Origin: Cyclina sinensis
Lineage: Eukaryota; Mollusca; Bivalvia; Venerida; Veneridae
Length of the DNA stretch: 64,000 nt
Direction of reading: 5' to 3'
Assembly: GCA_012932295.1 (NCBI GenBank)
Contig: JAAONU010000002.1
Location: 32,761,485-32,825,484 of the forward strand
A program made the translations under genes and the position numbers. Below the pieces are notes generated by a model. It did no database searches. It saw only the letters and a program-made list of their open reading frames with translations, and had not been told where the DNA came from. Positions 1-12,725 of this stretch are shown here, piece after piece (position 1 is the stretch's first letter; each line of letters begins with the position of its first letter).

Positions 1-480
1 TGCCTGTACATCAGTCTGTCCGTCTGCATTTTCTTGGCCAGGACATAACTCTGAAACTACAAAATATATCAACAAGAAACTTTGTAGGTAGATATATCTT
101 ATTGAGTAGAAGTGCAGTGCACAAGAACCATAACTCTGCATTGCCTAATTTTTGAGTTATTGCCCTTTGTTCATTTTTACACTTTGAACTTTGTCGGGAC
201 ATAACTCTGAAACTACATGAGGTATCAACAAGAAACTTTGTAGGTAGATTGTCCTTCCGTATGTCTGTCTGTCCATCAGCATTTTCTTGTCCAGGACATA
301 ACTCTGAAACTACAAGAAGTATCAACAAGAAACTTTGTAGGTAGATAGATCTTATTGAGTAGAAGTGCAGTGCATAAGAACCATAACTCTACATAGCCTA
401 ATTTTTAAGTTATTGCCCTTTGTTCATTTTTACACTTTGAACTTTGTCCGGGACATAACTCTGAAACTACAAGAGGTTTC
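1..480. repeat. Tandem-repeat element fragment (bivalve type)
   Basis: Two head-to-tail copies of a roughly 250-bp block. Each has a GTCTGTC-rich lead-in (1-40, 253-293) followed by phrases such as 'gacataactctgaaactac' (about 41, 196, 294 and 452) and 'gttattgccctttgttc'. The sub-unit spacing is about 155 bp. The left end is cut by the window edge. No coding potential; the 105-aa antisense ORF here is just the repeat read in one frame. Confidence 0.7.
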
Positions 481-739
481 AAAAACCTCTGGTTTACCTG
501 TCACCAGCCTACTTTAGTGACCATGACCTGTCTGGATAGGACTGCCACTGTCTGGGTTGATAGAAAAATAAAGAATAAAATGGTAACTGTCTTACATTCT
601 TCATTGCATGATTAAACATTTTTAACCATTTTCAGCAACTACAAATAACATATCTTTATGCTTAATTTGGCAAAGACTTTATGGACACACTATCCCGTGT
701 CTGAAACCTATTCGGGGAGCATCACCCGGTTCGGTTCGA

Positions 740-769
740 CCAGGGCTTTAATTTAAATTAAAGCCCTGG
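740..769. repeat. Perfect 30-bp palindrome
   Basis: An uninterrupted palindrome, ccagggctttaattt followed directly by its reverse complement, flanked on both sides by 'ggttcgac' or 'gttcgacc'. It would form a cruciform without a loop. It is probably the end-to-end remnant of a small inverted-repeat element. Confidence 0.8.
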
Positions 770-807
770 TTCGACCAGCTTTTGTATTTTAAGAATATAT
801 CTGCAGA

Positions 808-949
808 TTTAATGCCATTAAATGTGGTAAATAAACTAGAATTGAGTTTCAACAATTTCAGTAATAAAATTTTCAAAAGCAACCTGGTAAACCTCTACTG
901 TATTTTGCTTATATGCTCAAAACAGTATAAGAATAAAATTTGTTTAAAG
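808..949 (+). repeat. Dispersed duplication, copy 1
   Basis: This about 140-bp stretch starts 'tttaatgccatta' and ends 'gaataaaatttgttta'. It recurs at 2611-2756 with scattered substitutions and an A21 run in the second copy. The same orientation and 1.8-kb separation suggest a local segmental duplication or two copies of one dispersed repeat. Confidence 0.7.
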
Positions 950-1671
950 ACACATTAAGCCTCAGAAATGACTACAATTTTTCCGCTCAAGAAAAGGCAA
1001 AAATGTGTTTTACAATATTTTATTTTATGCCTACCAATGAAATATAGGGAAATATCAGTGAGATAAAAGTGATAATCCACTGTTTTGAATCAGTGAAATT
1101 ACCATTTTGATAATCCACTGTTTGTGCCGGAACTACTTTTCCCCACCACGTAAATACAAGAGAATCCGCTGTATTTCAGACAGTGACAGCGAGTGAAATT
1201 TATTTACCTTAATGTAATTGTTAAATCCAGTTATAATATTGAATTCCTGAGCCTAACTAGTTGTGAACAATGATGAAATTCGCCATAAATTATTTATAAT
1301 GTCTGATTTGTTTACATAACTCACATGGACAATATCCAATATGGCCGACTTCCAATTCAGTTGATTGAATATTACTCGGTATTAATCCGCTTTTATAATT
1401 AAAGTATGTATGTCTAAAATTCAATAAATATTGATAAACTCTGTAGAGAAAAATAAATGTTATTTGATGAAGGTCTATTCAGTTTATTTCAGCAGAAGTA
1501 AAGTTATCATATGTATTGGAGATTGTCTGCACTTTTTTTTTGTGTGCAGAGTAATGGTTTGACCAAAGTACACATTAACTGATTTGGGGCTCACCATGGG
1601 GAATTTATTGAAGGCCCTGAGTAAAAATGTCATAAAATACCCATTTTTGACGTGTTGGCATAAAATAAAAA

Positions 1672-1834
1672 GAAGATTTGTTTGTTTTTAGTCGAAGATG
1701 GGAATTTATTTTATCTCGTAAACTCCATATGTTTATATTTTCACTCGTGGCTGCACCACTCGTGAAAATATCACATATGGTGTTCACTCGATGAAATAAA
1801 TTCTCATCTTCCACAAAAACAAACAAATATCCTC
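1672..1834. mobile_element. Short fold-back (MITE-like) hairpin element
   Basis: An imperfect inverted repeat with arms of about 75 bp. The left arm runs from 'agatttgtttgttttta' through 'gaagatgggaatttatttt'; the right arm returns through 'aaataaattctcatcttcc' to 'aaaacaaacaaatat'. The centre is 'cactcgtggctgcaccactcg', itself palindromic. No ORF. It looks like a nonautonomous inverted-repeat element that can fold as a single RNA or DNA hairpin. Confidence 0.75.
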
Positions 1835-2125
1835 TATTTAATAATGGATTTAGAGCAAGTAAGATGCTTATCACTTGAAGATAGTTGTACTGAATGTTGA
1901 ATAATTTGTTTTAAAAAGTAGCAAAATGTAAACAAAGTGGTATTTTGACATCCATACAAAATACTAATACACTATAGCTGTACTAGTGGCGAAAAAGAAA
2001 AAGAAACAAAACGTGGTTCAACCTTATAGCTAATGAGTACCATTTTGAAAATTATAACAGTACACTAAAAATAAAAAGCTTTTGAGAAATTAAAAAAGTA
2101 GCATTTTTGGGGCCTTTAAACTAAT

Positions 2126-2432
2126 TATGTCTCCCCCCAAGGTCAAGGTCACACTTGGAGGTTAAATGTCAAATGCCACAAAATCGTGTCCGCTCTGTAT
2201 CTTCCAAAGCCTTTAAAGGATTTTTATGAAACTTGGGTCAGATGTTCACCTCATCAAGGCGACGTGCAGAACCCACTTTGCGGGTGTGGTGTCTCAAGGT
2301 CAAGGTCACACTTTGAGGTTAAATGTCAAATTTTACAATTTTACAATTTTACGTCTGACTCAATACTACGTGCAGCAACTGGCTGGGGGGAGACATATGT
2401 TTTTGTTCAATCAAAAACCCATTTCTAGTTTG
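2126..2432 (+). mobile_element. Helitron-like nonautonomous element with CTAG 3' end
   Basis: It starts near 'attatgtctcccccc' and carries about two copies of a 157-bp unit (phrases 'aaggtcaaggtcacac', 'gaaacttgggtcagatgttc'). It ends with a hairpin (gtttttg, loop ttcaat, caaaaac), then 'ccatttctag' before a T. A hairpin a few bases before CTRR and a T is the classical Helitron 3' signature. The same family, inverted, is at 42086-42840. Overlapping ORFs here are repeat readings, not genes. Confidence 0.6.
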
Positions 2433-3340
2433 AACCCTGTTGATATCTTTCAAAATTTTGCTAATCATGTAGTGGATGGGGCCAGTCAGTGCCATGTTTG
2501 TAATCATTTTCAGTAGTTCTCACTCAGCATTCAATAGGTTTTTATTTTAAAACTTTACCTTATATTGGAATTAGTTAAAATTCCTTTCATGTTTAGTATA
2601 TCTCTTCTGTTTTAATGCCATTAATCATGGTAAATAAATGAAAATCAACAATGTCAGTAATCAGTTTTTCAAAAAAAAAAAAAAAAAAAAACCCTAGAAT
2701 ACCTCTACTATATTTTGCTTATATGTTCAAAACAGTAAAGAATAAAATTTGTTTAAGCTGATTTTAACCTCATTGATATCTTACAAAAAAAGTTTTTGTT
2801 ATCTTTCCTTAATCATGTAGTGGATATGGCCAGTCAGTTTATTCCATTTCTTGTAATCACTTGGCACTAATTCTTGCTATTTGATATAATTTTTGTGTTT
2901 TATTCTCAGCAGACAATACGTTTTTATAATTGTGAATAACCACAGACTGCATTACTGTAGTTTTTGTGGCGGACAAAGGAAAACAGTAATTTTGAAATGT
3001 TACTTTTTTACCAGCTAGGTGAGGTTTTTAGTTAATACTCATCATTTCTTTAAGATATCTTAAAGAAAGTGTTTCATATTGTATATATTTTGTTATAGGA
3101 TGGTTTGTTTCTTAAAACCAATCACTAAACTTGTCCTATACACCCCCACTACCTAAATTACACAAATTATTGTACAAAATCTGTCAAATATATCATTATT
3201 TTTTATTACTTTTGTAATGCTTTGAAAGATTTTTTATGACATTATTTCAGAATATCAAGATTTGTCTATAGAATTGATGTTTGTTAGAAAGTTGTGTAGT
3301 GGTACAATATGAGCATTGACTTTTTGAGCTTAGAATGGGG
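2433..3340. other. AT-rich intergenic DNA with second duplication copy
   Basis: Contains duplication copy 2 (2611-2756) with an A21 run at 2671-2691, and two diverged versions of 'tttgatatctttcaaa ... atcatgtagtggat' (about 2436-2480 and 2770-2830). No coding exon with plausible splice sites was seen. Confidence 0.5.
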
Positions 3341-4110
3341 GACACTTAAATTTTCTTTTTGTGTATGTCAGTCCATTCATGCATTCTAACAGATACTTAA
3401 AAGTCGTTGGGAACAATACAAGGGATTAATGCACAAAAGTTCTAACTGCTGTACAATAAAGATGCAGATAACATTCTTTTCACGTCCACTCCTCATATTG
3501 GTAACAATAAATTTTCTTTAATACTATTAATTCTGTAACCTCTGAGGTTGCTATAAATGCACTTACATGGCTAAAAAAACAACAGGGAGGGCAGTAGGAA
3601 AGCCACTTAAATATCCATTCATTCATTAGCCTTCTGTCCCAAAGTTTGTGCCATGCTCAGAGCATAAACTGTTAGACAATAGATTATAGGCTATGTAACT
3701 TGACATGAGAATAGATCAGCCTGTGAAGTTGTGCAATAGGGGTTTCGCATCTCCCCCTGCTGACTGATAAGTACTATGGCCTTTAATTGATTGAAAATAG
3801 GTATATGCTTGTGTTGCATGTTGACTTTGGGTTATGAAACTTGAACAGGAGTGTATTTCAGCATGTGAAGTTGCACACCTGAGGTTTCACATCCCACTCT
3901 GTTGGTGAATAAAAGAGTTATGGCCCTTGATTGAGCGAAAATTCTACCTGTACCACACAGATGTCCATTATGGCAGACTTTTCTCTGGCCCACTACTCAC
4001 CAACATACACACCAACCGACTGCTGCCCACGACCCTGCACCATACAGGGATTAGCATACTAATAAAAGTGCAAAATAGGGGCACCTGTGGCCTATGGACA
4101 AAATTCTAGT
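3341..4110 (+). repeat. Degenerate tandem-repeat element, about 160-bp units
   Basis: Successive units share 'gaagttg(t/c)gcaatag', 'ggtttc(g/a)catc' and 'ttatggcc(c/t)ttgattga'. They sit at about 3725-3800 and 3865-3940, with weaker copies on either side. The lead-in at about 3360 has the 'tgtgtatgtcagtcc' style seen at starts of other elements in the window. No gene. Confidence 0.5.
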
Positions 4111-4489
4111 TTAATGTTAGCTTAGAAAAAATAAAGTGGTGTTTAAAGCAATATTTGATTCAGAATTTTACTTCATGTTTATATGTATATTTACATGGAC
4201 TTACTAGCATAGTGAAATTTCATAAATAAAAATTTTGAATCTCAGAAATATCTTTCTGTTTTGAGCATAGCTGATCATAGGACTTTAGATATGATGCCTT
4301 AATGAATGTGACTCATATTTCTACATTTCTGCAGAGAGGAGGAGAATTCTTATGGTGAAGTGTAGGCTTTCATGTTACACTTTTAATGCCTGTCTCAAGA
4401 GTACAGCAAGAGTTGAAGCCTTTTTTGGGCAATTTATAAATGTTCTGATGTAAATTACCTCTCATTTACCCATGACTTCTTAATGAAGG

Positions 4490-5685
4490 TCATTCTGTCT
4501 CAGGTTTTTGACAATAAACTAACTCCAGTGGTGAGATCCACATTCCCATTTACTGTTTGTTACAGGCACCATGCATTGACCTCTGCCATTTACTGGGGTC
4601 AAGGGCAAGGTCGCCAAGGCTAAAAATTGATTTTTGTACTTTTCACTGTAGAGTCTTCATTTATTTACCAGTTTCTTAGATATTTGGAATGTAGTTGACT
4701 TTGTAGGACCTCTACCCTTGGATGGGATTTGAGGTGACTTGGGGTAAGGTCACCTAGGCTAAAATAGATTTTTCTTCTTGTCATAGAGCCTTTACTTATT
4801 GACTGATATTTTATGTATTTGCTATAAAGACAGTTAATAAGTATAAAATTATACCATAAACTGGGGTCAGGGTCTCTGATGCTAAAAATAGATTTTTCTA
4901 CTTTACCTCATAGAGCTTCCATTTATTGACCAATAGCATAATTATTTGGTATGTATGCATGGACCTCTACCCTTAGTTGGGGTTTGAGGTAAATAGGTCA
5001 AGGTCAACAAGGCTTTTAATAGATTTTTCTTCTCTTTATCTTAGAGCTTTATTTGTTGACCAATATTTTAGATTTTTGGTTTATAGGCACCTTCCATGAA
5101 CCTCTACCATTCAGGGTTTGAGGTTACTGGGGTCAAGGTAAAGGTCACAGTAGTTAAAAAAGATTTATCTACTTTACATTATACATGTACATGTAGTGTT
5201 ATGCTTGCAATTGATTCAGTTTCAACCAAACTTGCACAAGACATTTATCAACAATAGATCTCTTTTCTTTTCCTGAACCAGCCTGATTCCACCATGGGCT
5301 CCAGAGGTATGGGGGCCAGAACAGGCTTATTTTGCCATGTCTGCATGGTTTCACAGCTTTGATAATCTTACAGACTACTTGTCTTAGTCTTCATTTATCT
5401 TCAGTATCTTAGATGTTTGGTATGAATGTATCTTGGACATCTGCCCTTGGGTTTGGATTTTAGGACCACTAGGGTCAAGATCACCAAGGCTAAACAATCA
5501 AAACTGGCCCCAAGCCAGGTGTCATTTGGATTTATATGGATTGACATAGATAAAAACTTTTAAAAACCTTCTTGTCAGAAACTACAAGGCCTGGAATTTA
5601 AATATTTGGTTTGTGAATGAAAGTAGTTGCAGTTGTTCTCAGGTGAGGGATAAAAGGGACATCATGGCCCTCTCGTAATTCGGAA
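4490..5685 (+). mobile_element. Tandem-repeat element ending in GGGACATCATGGCCCTCTCG
   Basis: About five diverged units near 145 bp (phrases 'gacctctacccttgg', 'ggtcaaggtcaccaaggct', 'agatttttctt'), then a partial unit of another family (5500-5640). It closes with 'caggtgagggataaaag' and a hairpin around 'atcatggccctct' (5639-5680). That closing structure matches the 3' end at 19709-19743 and at 54535-54572. The left boundary is not clear. Confidence 0.6.
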
Positions 5686-6189
5686 TGCTTTTCAAGTTTA
5701 TAGTATTCCCGCTCGATGACAGCTTCCTTGATTCATTCAGACCAGTACTTGTGAGAACCATGAAAATATTTCAGGAAGACTGTATAAAAATGTGGCCTTA
5801 AGCATTGTAACATTTTCCTTTGATCAGTGCAAGCAGTAAAAGTTTTGACATCCCCCTCCACTCAATGACAAGGTGTTGAACTACTGGATATCTTCAAGTA
5901 AAACGTTAGGAACAAGTTTTAGTGTAAAACATGGGCTACAAGCTTTCCGTTTGATCAGACAGAGCTGGCAACCCATTTTTGATCCGACATTATAAACCAA
6001 TTTCAAATTCGTCCAATATATCAAAATGGACCTTATATAAAGATTGGAAGAGGAAGCAGGTAAAAGTTGATTTTTAACTTGTCAGCAATGTCTCCTTTAA
6101 ATTTAGCTGGTGACCTAGTTCTCGATCTCACTTTACCCACTTTCCAAATAATCAGATACCTTAAACAAAAATCGTGAAGATTTTTTCCA

Positions 6190-7640
6190 TTTTTATGTCC
6201 ATCCGTCGGTCTGTCTGTCCGGTAAAATCTTGTCCTCGCTTCATCTCCAAAACCATTGTAACTTACAACCACTTGCAAAACTGATTAGAGTTTACACTGT
6301 AAGGTAAAGAACGAGACTCCTTGGTACACCTGTCAAAAATCAATTAGAGTCCCGCCCAATTTGTTTCTTTCAAACTCCGCCTTTTACCTGTCAATAGTGT
6401 TATTCTAGCGTACGAAATGGAATAGCAGTTAGGAAAAAAAAATGAGTGAAGATTTCCGGTAGCAACGGATCGACAATTACAACACAGCAACTTTGGCCCC
6501 GCCCAGGCACATTTTTCTGGCTGCAGGTAGTTTGAAGGACGCAGTTTTATTGACAGGTATACCTGAGAAATCTGCCTCACTGTGATTGGATGATCAGTAA
6601 AGTGACAGTAAAGCTACTGAAATAAAGATCGTAACGTCACTTTTTACTACCGCTAGCAAAACTGATTACAGTTTCACGTATTCGGAAAGCGGTAAAAAGT
6701 GATGTTACGATGTTTATTTCATTAGCTTAAACTATCACTTTACTGATCATCCAGTCACAGCAAGACAGTTTTCTCAGGTGTACCTGTCAATAAAACTGCG
6801 CCTTGCAATCTACCCGCAGCCAGAAAAATGTGCCTGGGTGGCGCCAAAGTTGCTGTGTCGTAATTGTCTCACCGTTGCTACCGGAAATCTTCATTCAATT
6901 TGTTTTCCTAACCGCTTTTCCTTTCTGTACACAGAATGACACTTTTGACATGTTAACAGGCGGAGTTTGAAAGAAACACATTGGGCGGCGTTTTAAATAA
7001 TTTTTGACAGGTGTACCTACGAGTCTCGTTCTTTACCTAAAAGTGTAAACTCTTAACAGTTTTGCAAGCGATTATACCGCGTTCCGAATACGTGAAACTC
7101 TAATCAGTTTTGCAAGTGGTAGTAACAGGAGTGATTGTCACCAAGCTTAGTTGTGCATATTGTCAGAAGATTCCGCTCAATTTATTTTTGGCAGAGTTAT
7201 GGGCACTATGTCATTTTTTACTCTAACTTGAATAGTCCTGTCCTGTCGACACTTCATCTCCAAAACCACATGGAGGATTTCATTGACACTTTACAGGAAT
7301 GTTTGTCACCAAGCCTAGTTGTGCATATCGTCAGGAGTCTCTGCTCGGATTATTTTTGGCAGAGTTATGGGCACTTAGTCATTTTTTACTTAAACGTCTT
7401 TATTAAAATCTTCTCCACACTTCTTCTACAAAACCGCTTGGAGGATTTCATTGAAACTACACAGGACTATTTGTCACCAAACCTAGCTGTGCATATTATC
7501 AGGAGTTTCTGGTATTTTTGTCAGTGTTATAGGCCCTTAGTCATTTTTTACTATAACTTTTGTATTAAAATCTTGTCCAAGGTACATCTCCAAAACCGCT
7601 TTGGGGATTTTATTATATATAAAACATCAGTAGGGATGGG
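6190..7640 (+). repeat. Approximately 165-bp tandem array, split by a fold-back insertion
   Basis: Units share 'ttgtcaccaagcctagttgt', 'gcagagttatgggcac' and 'catctccaaaaccgct' (7136, 7310, 7475). The left flank at 6198-6270 has the same 'cttgtcc...catctccaaaacc' phrase, so the fold-back element at 6271-7075 lies inside this array. The 188-aa plus ORF at 7135-7701 is a repeat translation. Confidence 0.65.
6271..7075. mobile_element. Long fold-back element with about 370-bp arms
   Basis: The left half (about 6271-6650) and right half (about 6680-7075) are inverted copies: 'cttgcaaaactgattagagt' against 'actcttaacagttttgcaag', 'acaggtatacctgag' against 'ctcaggtgtacctgt', 'tttgaaagaaacac' against 'gtttctttcaaactcc', and 'ggtagcaacgg' against 'ccgttgctacc'. 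A second inverted pair (centre 6645-6690; right edge 7075-7125: 'cgtattcgg' against 'ccgaatacg') brackets the right half. There is no transposase ORF, so it is nonautonomous. Confidence 0.8.
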
Positions 7641-8000
7641 GAATAAAACAATATTGTTCGTATTCAAAGCCAAACCCACTGCTTTCTATTTCATTGAATA
7701 ATTATGTCTTCAACCTTTATATAAGAATATGAAGCAGAAAAACATTACTTTACCATTTACCTTAAGTTCATGTTCTATTTTTTTGTCCGATCTCTTTTCC
7801 ACAGGCATATTCAATTATATATTTACACCAGTTTCATTTCAAAGCTACATTTCGGGGGCATATGTCAATTTCCAGTGATAGTTCGTGTTGGCTTCTAGAG
7901 CGGTAAAAAGGTAAATATCAACAAAGACATCTAACCAACGCTCGACGATTGACTTAATCTGGACACTCAGTGCTCAACTGAGCTAAAAACACTAAGGTGG

Positions 8001-8215
8001 AGGAGGAGCAGTGGTCAAAGAGCGCCGGACTCCCAATCCAGATTTCGTTGCATGGTTCTAATCTCACCAGTGTTGAGAGTCAACACTCACTTTCCGCATT
8101 CCTTGCTTTCGGCGCAAGTAAGGGTTTGAACCCAGGAAACAGTCATCTAGAAAGATTAATATAATTTGCAAGAACTTGCTTCCCAATCGATGTAAAATAA
8201 ATGAGTTTAAAATTT
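8001..8215 (+). mobile_element. tRNA-derived SINE
   Basis: The tRNA-like head has an A-box-like 'gtggtcaaagagcgccgg' (about 8010) and a B-box-like 'ggttctaatct' (about 8055). The 3' end, 'tgcaagaacttgcttcccaa' followed by 'tgtaaaataaatgagttta', is shared with the SINEs at 49345, 55618 and 56819. The family is not named here; bivalve MESC/RUDI-type SINEs are the obvious comparison. Confidence 0.75.
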
Positions 8216-9345
8216 AAGAAAAGAGCTTTGTTTTGTACCATACTCGGAATGTGGCAGGCAATTCTTTTGAAATTGCGTTCACTTCTTTGGCGATTCAAAG
8301 GGAATTTGAAAATCCTTATATTCTAATGAAACAGTTTTACAATTTAATGAAATAAATAAAATATATAAAAACGCACCATACGTAGTAGAAATCCAGTCAG
8401 TAGAAGAATTTTGTGAAAAAAAGGTTAAGGCCCAAAAGGCCCGAACCCAGAAAGGCTCAGTTCCATTGAAGCCCACTTAAAACTCATTTTCATTATTGTC
8501 TCTATAACGTTTTAATTTTCATTAAACTTAAGAATGGTTGTGAAGAAAATTATAAAAGATATTGTGGCTTTTCAATATATATAGCCATTTATTAAGAATG
8601 ACAATGATCTCGTTATGCTATTGCTAGTCAATCTAAAGACGTGAAAATGTCGGATACATGTAATTTCATTCATAGAGAATATTGATAAAACAGTAGAACT
8701 GTTAGTGCATTTAAATAGACTATCTGTGAGTGAAACTCGACCTCACGCTGCCTCGAGCATAAGTAGTTTGCTAAACCACATGGCCAAAGAATAGATTCTT
8801 CCGTGATGCATTTGTCAGAGGTTGTATCTATGCATGTGTGTACTCAATTTTTAGGTCTTTTTTTCAATAAATTACTTTAAAAGCAACCGGAAAAGCGTTA
8901 TCATATCGGCCCTATATTTATTGAGCCCTAATTTCGTCTTATGCAGCACTACACCACACAGCAGTTTCTTCCCTGAATGCAGAGGAGGAGGGCATGGTCG
9001 AACCTACTTTATATTGCCTCGCAGTTATAGTCAGTATTGATTGCTCGGGAGTATCAAGTAGAAGTATACAGGGAACGAAAATTGATAGCTATCAAACTTT
9101 ATTCTTTCATTTTCATACCGATGAAATAATTCATCATGTTTCAAGTTGATACCTTGGTTAAATTTAAATAATTTTATTCAGCGAAACCACAAAATAACAA
9201 CAACAATAATAATAATAACAATAATAATATAAAAATCGTCAAGAAAAACATCAGTGTCCACTAATGAAAATGAAATATTGACTAACAAAAACTAACTCGG
9301 CAGTCACCCCAAGGTTCATTTCTTTAAGAGAATAATTAATATAGG
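8216..9345. other. Intergenic DNA, with microsatellite
   Basis: AT-rich, no supported gene. A compound (AAC)n/(AAT)n microsatellite lies at about 9194-9231. The minus ORF at 8279-8476 has no family features or splice context. Confidence 0.5.
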
Positions 9346-9760
9346 AGTGAGCTTGTAGGTCGGTCGGTCAGTCCATTTCATGGTTTCCAGATGATAACTC
9401 TTGACGAATCAATGGATTGTAATAATATTTAGTACACAGGTGTAACATCAGAAAATACAAGTCAAGATTGAATTTTGATTCAGACCACTAAATTTTTACA
9501 GAGTTATGGTCCCTTTTCGTCTTCAGTTTTGCAAAAGGAATGCTTCCAGATGATAACTCTTTAAGGAGTCATTGGATTGTAATAATTTTAGCACACTTGT
9601 GTAACATCATAAAATACACGTCAAGTTCGAATTTGGCTTCAGACCACTAAATTTTACAGAGTTATGGCCCCTTTCCATCTTCAATTTTGCAAAAAAAAAT
9701 GTTTTCCAGATGATAACTCTTTAAAGAGTCACTGGATTGTAATAATTTTCAGCTCCACTT
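9346..9760 (+). repeat. Approximately 162-bp tandem-repeat element
   Basis: The lead-in 'gtgagcttgtaggtcggtcg' (about 9348) is followed by about 2.5 units sharing 'cagatgataactcttta', 'ggattgtaataattttagca' and 'cagagttatggcccctttcc'. The right part is truncated. Confidence 0.65.
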
Positions 9761-9850
9761 TTCTCTGTTACTTTTAGGATGGAATTATGCTTTTTAGAGC
9801 ATATTTAAAAAGGATGGAAGGAATTGATATTATTCTTATCAAATGGGTGC

Positions 9851-9957
9851 AGTGACAAAGAAAAATCTTTACACATTTTAACTTTCGCTTCTGACAGTAC
9901 TCTAGTGACAAAGAACAATCTTCACACATTTTAACTTTCGCTTCTGACAGTACTCTT
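9851..9957 (+). repeat. 53-bp tandem duplication
   Basis: Two adjacent, nearly identical copies starting 'gtgacaaagaa' and ending 'ttctgacagtactct'. They differ at only a few positions, so the duplication looks recent. Confidence 0.85.
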
Positions 9958-12560
9958 TGTGCTTTGATTGGTAATTTCTACTGGCGTGTGATAAATAACA
10001 CAGGTAATAGGTTACATAGAGAGCTGCTTCTCTCTGTTATCTATGTCTCTGTGAGAACAAAATATTGCATGAGACATGAAGTTTTCAAAGGTTTGAGCAG
10101 TTTTCCAGTGTATGGGGTGTTAAATTTTATACAAACAGCATGGGTTTTTTTTCCTAGTGTATGGGGTGTTAAATTTTATTTAAACAGCATGCTTTTTTTT
10201 TTCTATTCTGATGTGCTCATGAAACGTCATTTACATAGATTCTGTATCAGAGACAGATAACAGAGGTATGTTGTCTACGTCTCTTGATACCGTGATGTAG
10301 AATCTAAGTACGTGTATGTTGGAAATTAATGTTTCAGCAAAATATTACATGCTTGAAAGACTCACTGGTTTCATCTCTACCTGCTCCTTTAACGCACGAC
10401 TCTTTATCAGATTATTCAAGAAACGTTGTTTTAGACGCTTCTAGTGCTACAGTAACCATATACCACGCACGACATGCACAGTAACTCCCCTTTATGAATA
10501 ATCACCATTTGTAGACGTCTTTTATTTGCGAGTAATTTGTGTCCGAACACGTAAGAACTGTATATTTTGCTTGTAAAAAACTTAAATCTATAGGTAAAGA
10601 GAAATGCCAATAACAAATTTTGACAGCTTTCTGCTTATATCATTAGAACCTTTCCGTTTCTGCGTATTTACTCGTATCCAATTTACTCTGAACTAACTGC
10701 ACAATTCACAGCAATTATTTTAATTCTCTGCATAAATTCTACTGTCATAGGGTACGAGCGGTCAAACTTATGACTCTAGGAGACATTGAGATTTTCAGTA
10801 ATGCCACTTAAAAGTTTGCATTAGCTGGAATTTCGAGTATTGAAAAATGGTCATTTATTGTTTTGGTGTCTTCATATTTGAGTGTGCATTTGAATATCTT
10901 GCGAGTTGTGCTGATATGTGTGTTCTGATTTTTTTATTTTATCTGGAACTTACTGTAAATATACAGTCCCTGGTTTTATTTGCTACATGTTAAAGGCTGA
11001 AATGCATTTATTAACATACAAAATATAGTGAATTCCCACATGTATACAATGTAACATTAAATAAAGAAAAAATTACAAAATTTTTTTTTGATTCATGATA
11101 GAAGAATTTAGAAGTGAGTGCACCAATGAATGCTTAAATGCCACATCCACAATTCTTACCCCTGAAAATACAAAAAAAACAACAAAAAAACAATTCAAAT
11201 TACCTTTAAGAAATTGTTATTATCATTAATTTCTTCATTGTTGTTGCAGAGCATGTTATTAATTATTCCTAAGTCTTTCAGTTAATGATCAACAAATGTT
11301 AAGCAATATCGACTTTCCCTTACAATGTAATTTAAAATGAAGAAAATTTGAAGTGAAAAAAAAATGAATACAATTAAAACCTATGATGAAAAAAGTAGAC
11401 AAAAAACAGTTCTACTTCTGTCATACAATCATCATCTAATCATTGATGACTTCATTTAGAAACCAATTACTATTACAGATTACCAAAACACTAGCCTAAC
11501 CTCATTTTTTTGGTTAGCTTTCCAATTACCTAACTACGAGACCTTGAAGATTGAAATGACCAAATTTATAGAGGACTGAAACTTTTAATGGACTGAAGGA
11601 AACAGCATGTACCTGTTCAAATATGTGAAAGTATTTTCAAAGTATTGAAAAATAATTTAAACTTGGTCGAATATTAGATGTTTTCATGCTGTTGTTATGG
11701 TTGATGGTACTTTCTTCACACTACCACTTTATCAAATGTAATTTATATTTCAGGTGTGAAGTGGTTTTGTCAAACTGATTCTAGTGTATTGCACATGGTA
11801 TAGTATGATTGCATTTTTAAATGTGACCAGATGCAGTAATGATGTAGTACATATAATTAATTCAATATTTTTATGATCATTATGCAATTGCAGTAAGTTT
11901 AGACATAAATAAATTTGGAGAAATCTTAATGAAATGCTCTAGAATTACCTTATTTATCCAGTGATAAGAAAAAAACCTGTAGTCAAAACTATTTAAAATA
12001 ATCTTAGGATATAATGGGATCTACATTTGATGTGTAGCATTATCTATACTCATATCAAAGAATATTCTGTAACTTTAAGTAAACGTCTTTAATTCTTTTT
12101 ATAATCTCCCTTAAGACCATAAAGAGAATGACTTGAAATGTCAGTAATTTCTTGAAATCTGAGTGCCATTTGGTGAAAAGGCTTAAACTTATACATGTTC
12201 CTTTAAATATATATGGAGGATATTTCTGCTGTTGTTAAAAAGTGTTATTTGTGTATCATTTTAGATTACAATTTAAAGTTTTGTTCTGTGTAGGTCATGA
12301 GAATTCCATGCACTTTTATCAAAGTATTTTGTTTTTTTCTCCCCAGACTTACTACATTATAAATAACACTTTCTTATCTTCTTTGATAGCATGTTTTTTA
12401 GAGATACTGTGCCTGTATATCTTAGTAGCAATGTTATAACTGCAGGATTCAGTACAGCTTGCAGCCCTCATGAACCAGTATAAACTGCATACATTGATAT
12501 AATCATGCTGTTAATTTTACATCTTCAAGTACATTTGAATAGCTGTCATTGTAACAAGAT
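9958..12560. other. Long intergenic region upstream of the zinc-finger gene
   Basis: No supported coding sequence. Small structures seen: an inverted pair around 'ctctgttatctatgtctct' (about 10033) and 'agagacagataacagag' (about 10248), and a direct duplication 'gtgtatggggtgttaaattt' (10108 and 10158). ORFs of 60-98 aa here are AT-rich and show no domain. Confidence 0.5.
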
Positions 12561-12725
12561 CAATTGTTCTCCTTTCAGCTATATCCTCCAGTTAAATCAA
12601 TTCTACAAGACTTCGTTTAAAACAGAAGACCATTTTCCTAATACAGCTTTGTAAACTTTGATAAATGACCAAAGGACAAAGGTAACGTGCCATCATAACT
12701 TGTCAAGTATTATCAACAGTAACCA

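Noticed and set aside
7135..7701. 188-aa plus ORF with three internal repeats
   Set aside because: Coincides exactly with three copies of an approximately 165-bp element unit; no start context, domain or splice support.
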